From JAUIKM01 sp964445695 (GTDB taxonomy: Bacteria; Bacteroidota; Ignavibacteria; Kapaibacteriales; UBA7675): a stretch of 64,000 nucleotides of DNA. Both the position numbers and the translations under genes were made by a program. Below, one piece after another: positions 63,066 through 64,000 of this stretch. Each line of letters starts with the position of its first letter. Position 1 is the stretch's first letter. The notes beneath the pieces are model-generated. The model ran no database searches, had not been told where the DNA came from, and worked only from the letters and a program-made list of their open reading frames with translations. Where the stretch lies: contig CAYULF010000005.1 of NCBI GenBank assembly GCA_964445695.1, forward strand, positions 186,001 through 250,000. The letters are read 5' to 3'.

Positions 63066-63189
63066 CTGTCAAGTCATGGAGTGGGCATTCGGGCAGCAAT
63101 CCGGCGGGAAGGGGGGCAAAAGAAGAGGCCGCGGAATCATTGCGGTGGTCAAGACAAGCGCCGTCCGAAAAAGGTCTCAAAAAAATGCA
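63066..63189 (-). promoter_or_regulatory. Duplicated upstream block of array member 4
   Basis: This is the partner of 60300-60421. The 31-base core lies at 63133-63163, with GAAAAAGGTCTCAAA nearby and a looser match TTCGGGCAGC in both. The remaining gap 62954-63404 contains this block and the terminator of the next gene; nothing else is seen. Confidence 0.55.
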
Positions 63190-63330
63190 TTGCGCGGAAT
63201 ATTTAGCTGATTTTCCCTTAGACTTCTGGATCAAAGCCTGGTGCTTGGCCGCCCCGCACAACTGACTTTCTTGGTAGTGCGGTTGCTGTCCGTTGCTCGG
63301 CTTGCTGCCGGCGGCCGCTCTGTTAAACAA

Positions 63331-63359
63331 CAACAGCCTGCCCGACGGGCAAGCTGTTG
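63331..63359 (-). terminator. Terminator of T9SS array member 5
   Basis: CAACAGCCTGCCCG (63331-63344) pairs with CGGGCAAGCTGTTG with one mismatch around a very short loop. On the minus strand it is followed by TTGTTTAAC, which includes a copy of the GTTTAAC word. It lies 46 bases after the member 5 stop. Confidence 0.78.
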
Positions 63360-63404
63360 AAGCAGCACACAATTACATCTTGTTGCCGTGTTTACTGCCT
63401 GGCC

Positions 63405-64000
63405 TCAGCGTTCGATCCTGACGTTTCGTACTTCGCGCCCCGCGTCCGTCTCGATGGTCAGGAAGTACATGCCCGCCGGCAGGTGACCGACGTCGATGTC
63501 CTGCCGGCTCTCTTCCATCTGCAATTCAAGCATGATGCGGCCGAGAACATCCTGCAACAAAAGCCTTGCTTTGGACTGAGAGTTTAACTCCACGCTCAGG
63601 CGTTCGGTCGCCGGATTGGGAAAGAGCGTGCTGCCCGAAGTCGTCGGTAGTTCATCCACCGTCGTCGTTGTGTTCTGAAGCGAGCTGACAACCGTGTTGG
63701 TCTCAATCGGTTTGTTGAAATCAAAGTAGATTTCAGCCGAATTGGCGATGTCCGTCCCGGCCGGAATTCCCTGTTTAAGCTTCAGCGGCAGAATGATATA
63801 ACCCTGACTGCCGGCTTCGTCGCGTTCCTTCGGCGGAAGGTTGATGTTGTCGAAGATGAATTCGAGCTTGCCGTCCGCCCGTATGTTAAGTCTGAAGTCG
63901 TGGCTTGCCGTGCAGGGATTGAAGTCCTCCAGCGAAAAGTGATCGCTCAGCTGATCAACCACGCGTACCGTAACGGCGTCTTCGTTGCCTTCATTCTGGA
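63405..64000 (-). CDS. T9SS-secreted protein, array member 5 (5' part outside window)
   Basis: The last 198 residues of a fifth related protein; the frame is open to the window edge. It begins within the DUF7619-like domain (QNEGNEDAVTVRVVDQLSDH) and continues with FIFDNINLPPKERDEAGSQG, AEIYFDFNKPIETNTVVSSL and a T9SS type A tail: TLFPNPATERLSVELN, LLLQDVLGRIMLELQ, AGMYFLTIETDAGREV. It is more divergent from members 3 and 4 than those are from each other. Confidence 0.85.
   Translation of the reverse strand, partial: QNEGNEDAVTVRVVDQLSDHFSLEDFNPCTASHDFRLNIRADGKLEFIFDNINLPPKERDEAGSQGYIILPLKLKQGIPAGTDIANSAEIYFDFNKPIETNTVVSSLQNTTTTVDELPTTSGSTLFPNPATERLSVELNSQSKARLLLQDVLGRIMLELQMEESRQDIDVGHLPAGMYFLTIETDAGREVRNVRIER

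Overview
The window is a moderately GC-rich, densely coded stretch of chromosome from a Gram-negative, motile, rod-forming member of the FCB group. Several secreted proteins carry Bacteroidota-style type IX secretion (T9SS) C-terminal sorting tails. It also has flagellar switch genes (fliL, fliM, fliN, fliO, flbD), mreBCD and sigma-54. That mix is unusual for classical Bacteroidetes and fits flagellated relatives such as Balneolota, Ignavibacteria or Kapabacteria-like lineages. The exact phylum is inference. I see no rRNA, tRNA, CRISPR array, prophage or intact insertion sequence.

Layout. 1-6.6 kb: end of gltX, an NtrC-like regulator with an altered GAFTGA loop, smc, and a small secreted protein. 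6.6-9.4 kb: a T9SS-secreted protein flanked by two gene remnants, the 5' end of a paralogue and an internal piece of coaE. 9.4-16.9 kb: dgt, a small unknown gene and coaE on the minus strand, divergent from polA, which converges on cdsA and a DUF547 lipoprotein. 17-22.7 kb: a degenerate 3-hydroxyacyl-CoA dehydrogenase-like gene overlapping a HAD phosphatase, then two secreted-protein genes bracketed by 128-bp direct repeats. 22.7-28.2 kb (minus): fliL-fliM-fliN-fliO followed by mreB-mreC-mreD. 28.4-32.6 kb (minus): a flippase, an Ig-like lipoprotein and pdxB. 32.7-40.8 kb (mostly plus): YihY, a site-2-type protease, cobalamin adenosyltransferase (minus), ymdB, flbD coupled to a large envelope protein, an RsbW-like ATPase and a GT-C mannosyltransferase. 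40.8-50 kb: an AddB-like nuclease, a beta-propeller protein, rplS, an ECF-sigma / anti-sigma / lipoprotein operon, and ribE. 50.2-53.6 kb: a DUF3109 gene, rpoN, a lipoprotein and a PP-loop ATPase in tight order. 53.6-64 kb: five large T9SS-secreted proteins in tandem on the minus strand, four of them with a hairpin directly downstream.

The most system-like element is the 46.4-49.2 kb operon. An ECF sigma factor is followed 13 bases later by a 442-residue protein that joins a cytoplasmic anti-sigma segment, one transmembrane helix, a long linker and a C-terminal outer-membrane beta-barrel-like domain, and then by a lipoprotein. This resembles the dual membrane-spanning anti-sigma (Dma) architecture known from Bacteroides and suggests one-protein signalling from outer membrane to transcription. 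At the DNA level, the word GTTTAAC/GTTAAAC recurs at least 35 times, and an intergenic terminator-like repeat with the core GACAAACAAG or its degenerate forms occurs about ten times. In one case that repeat supplies the last codons of a gene (ribE).
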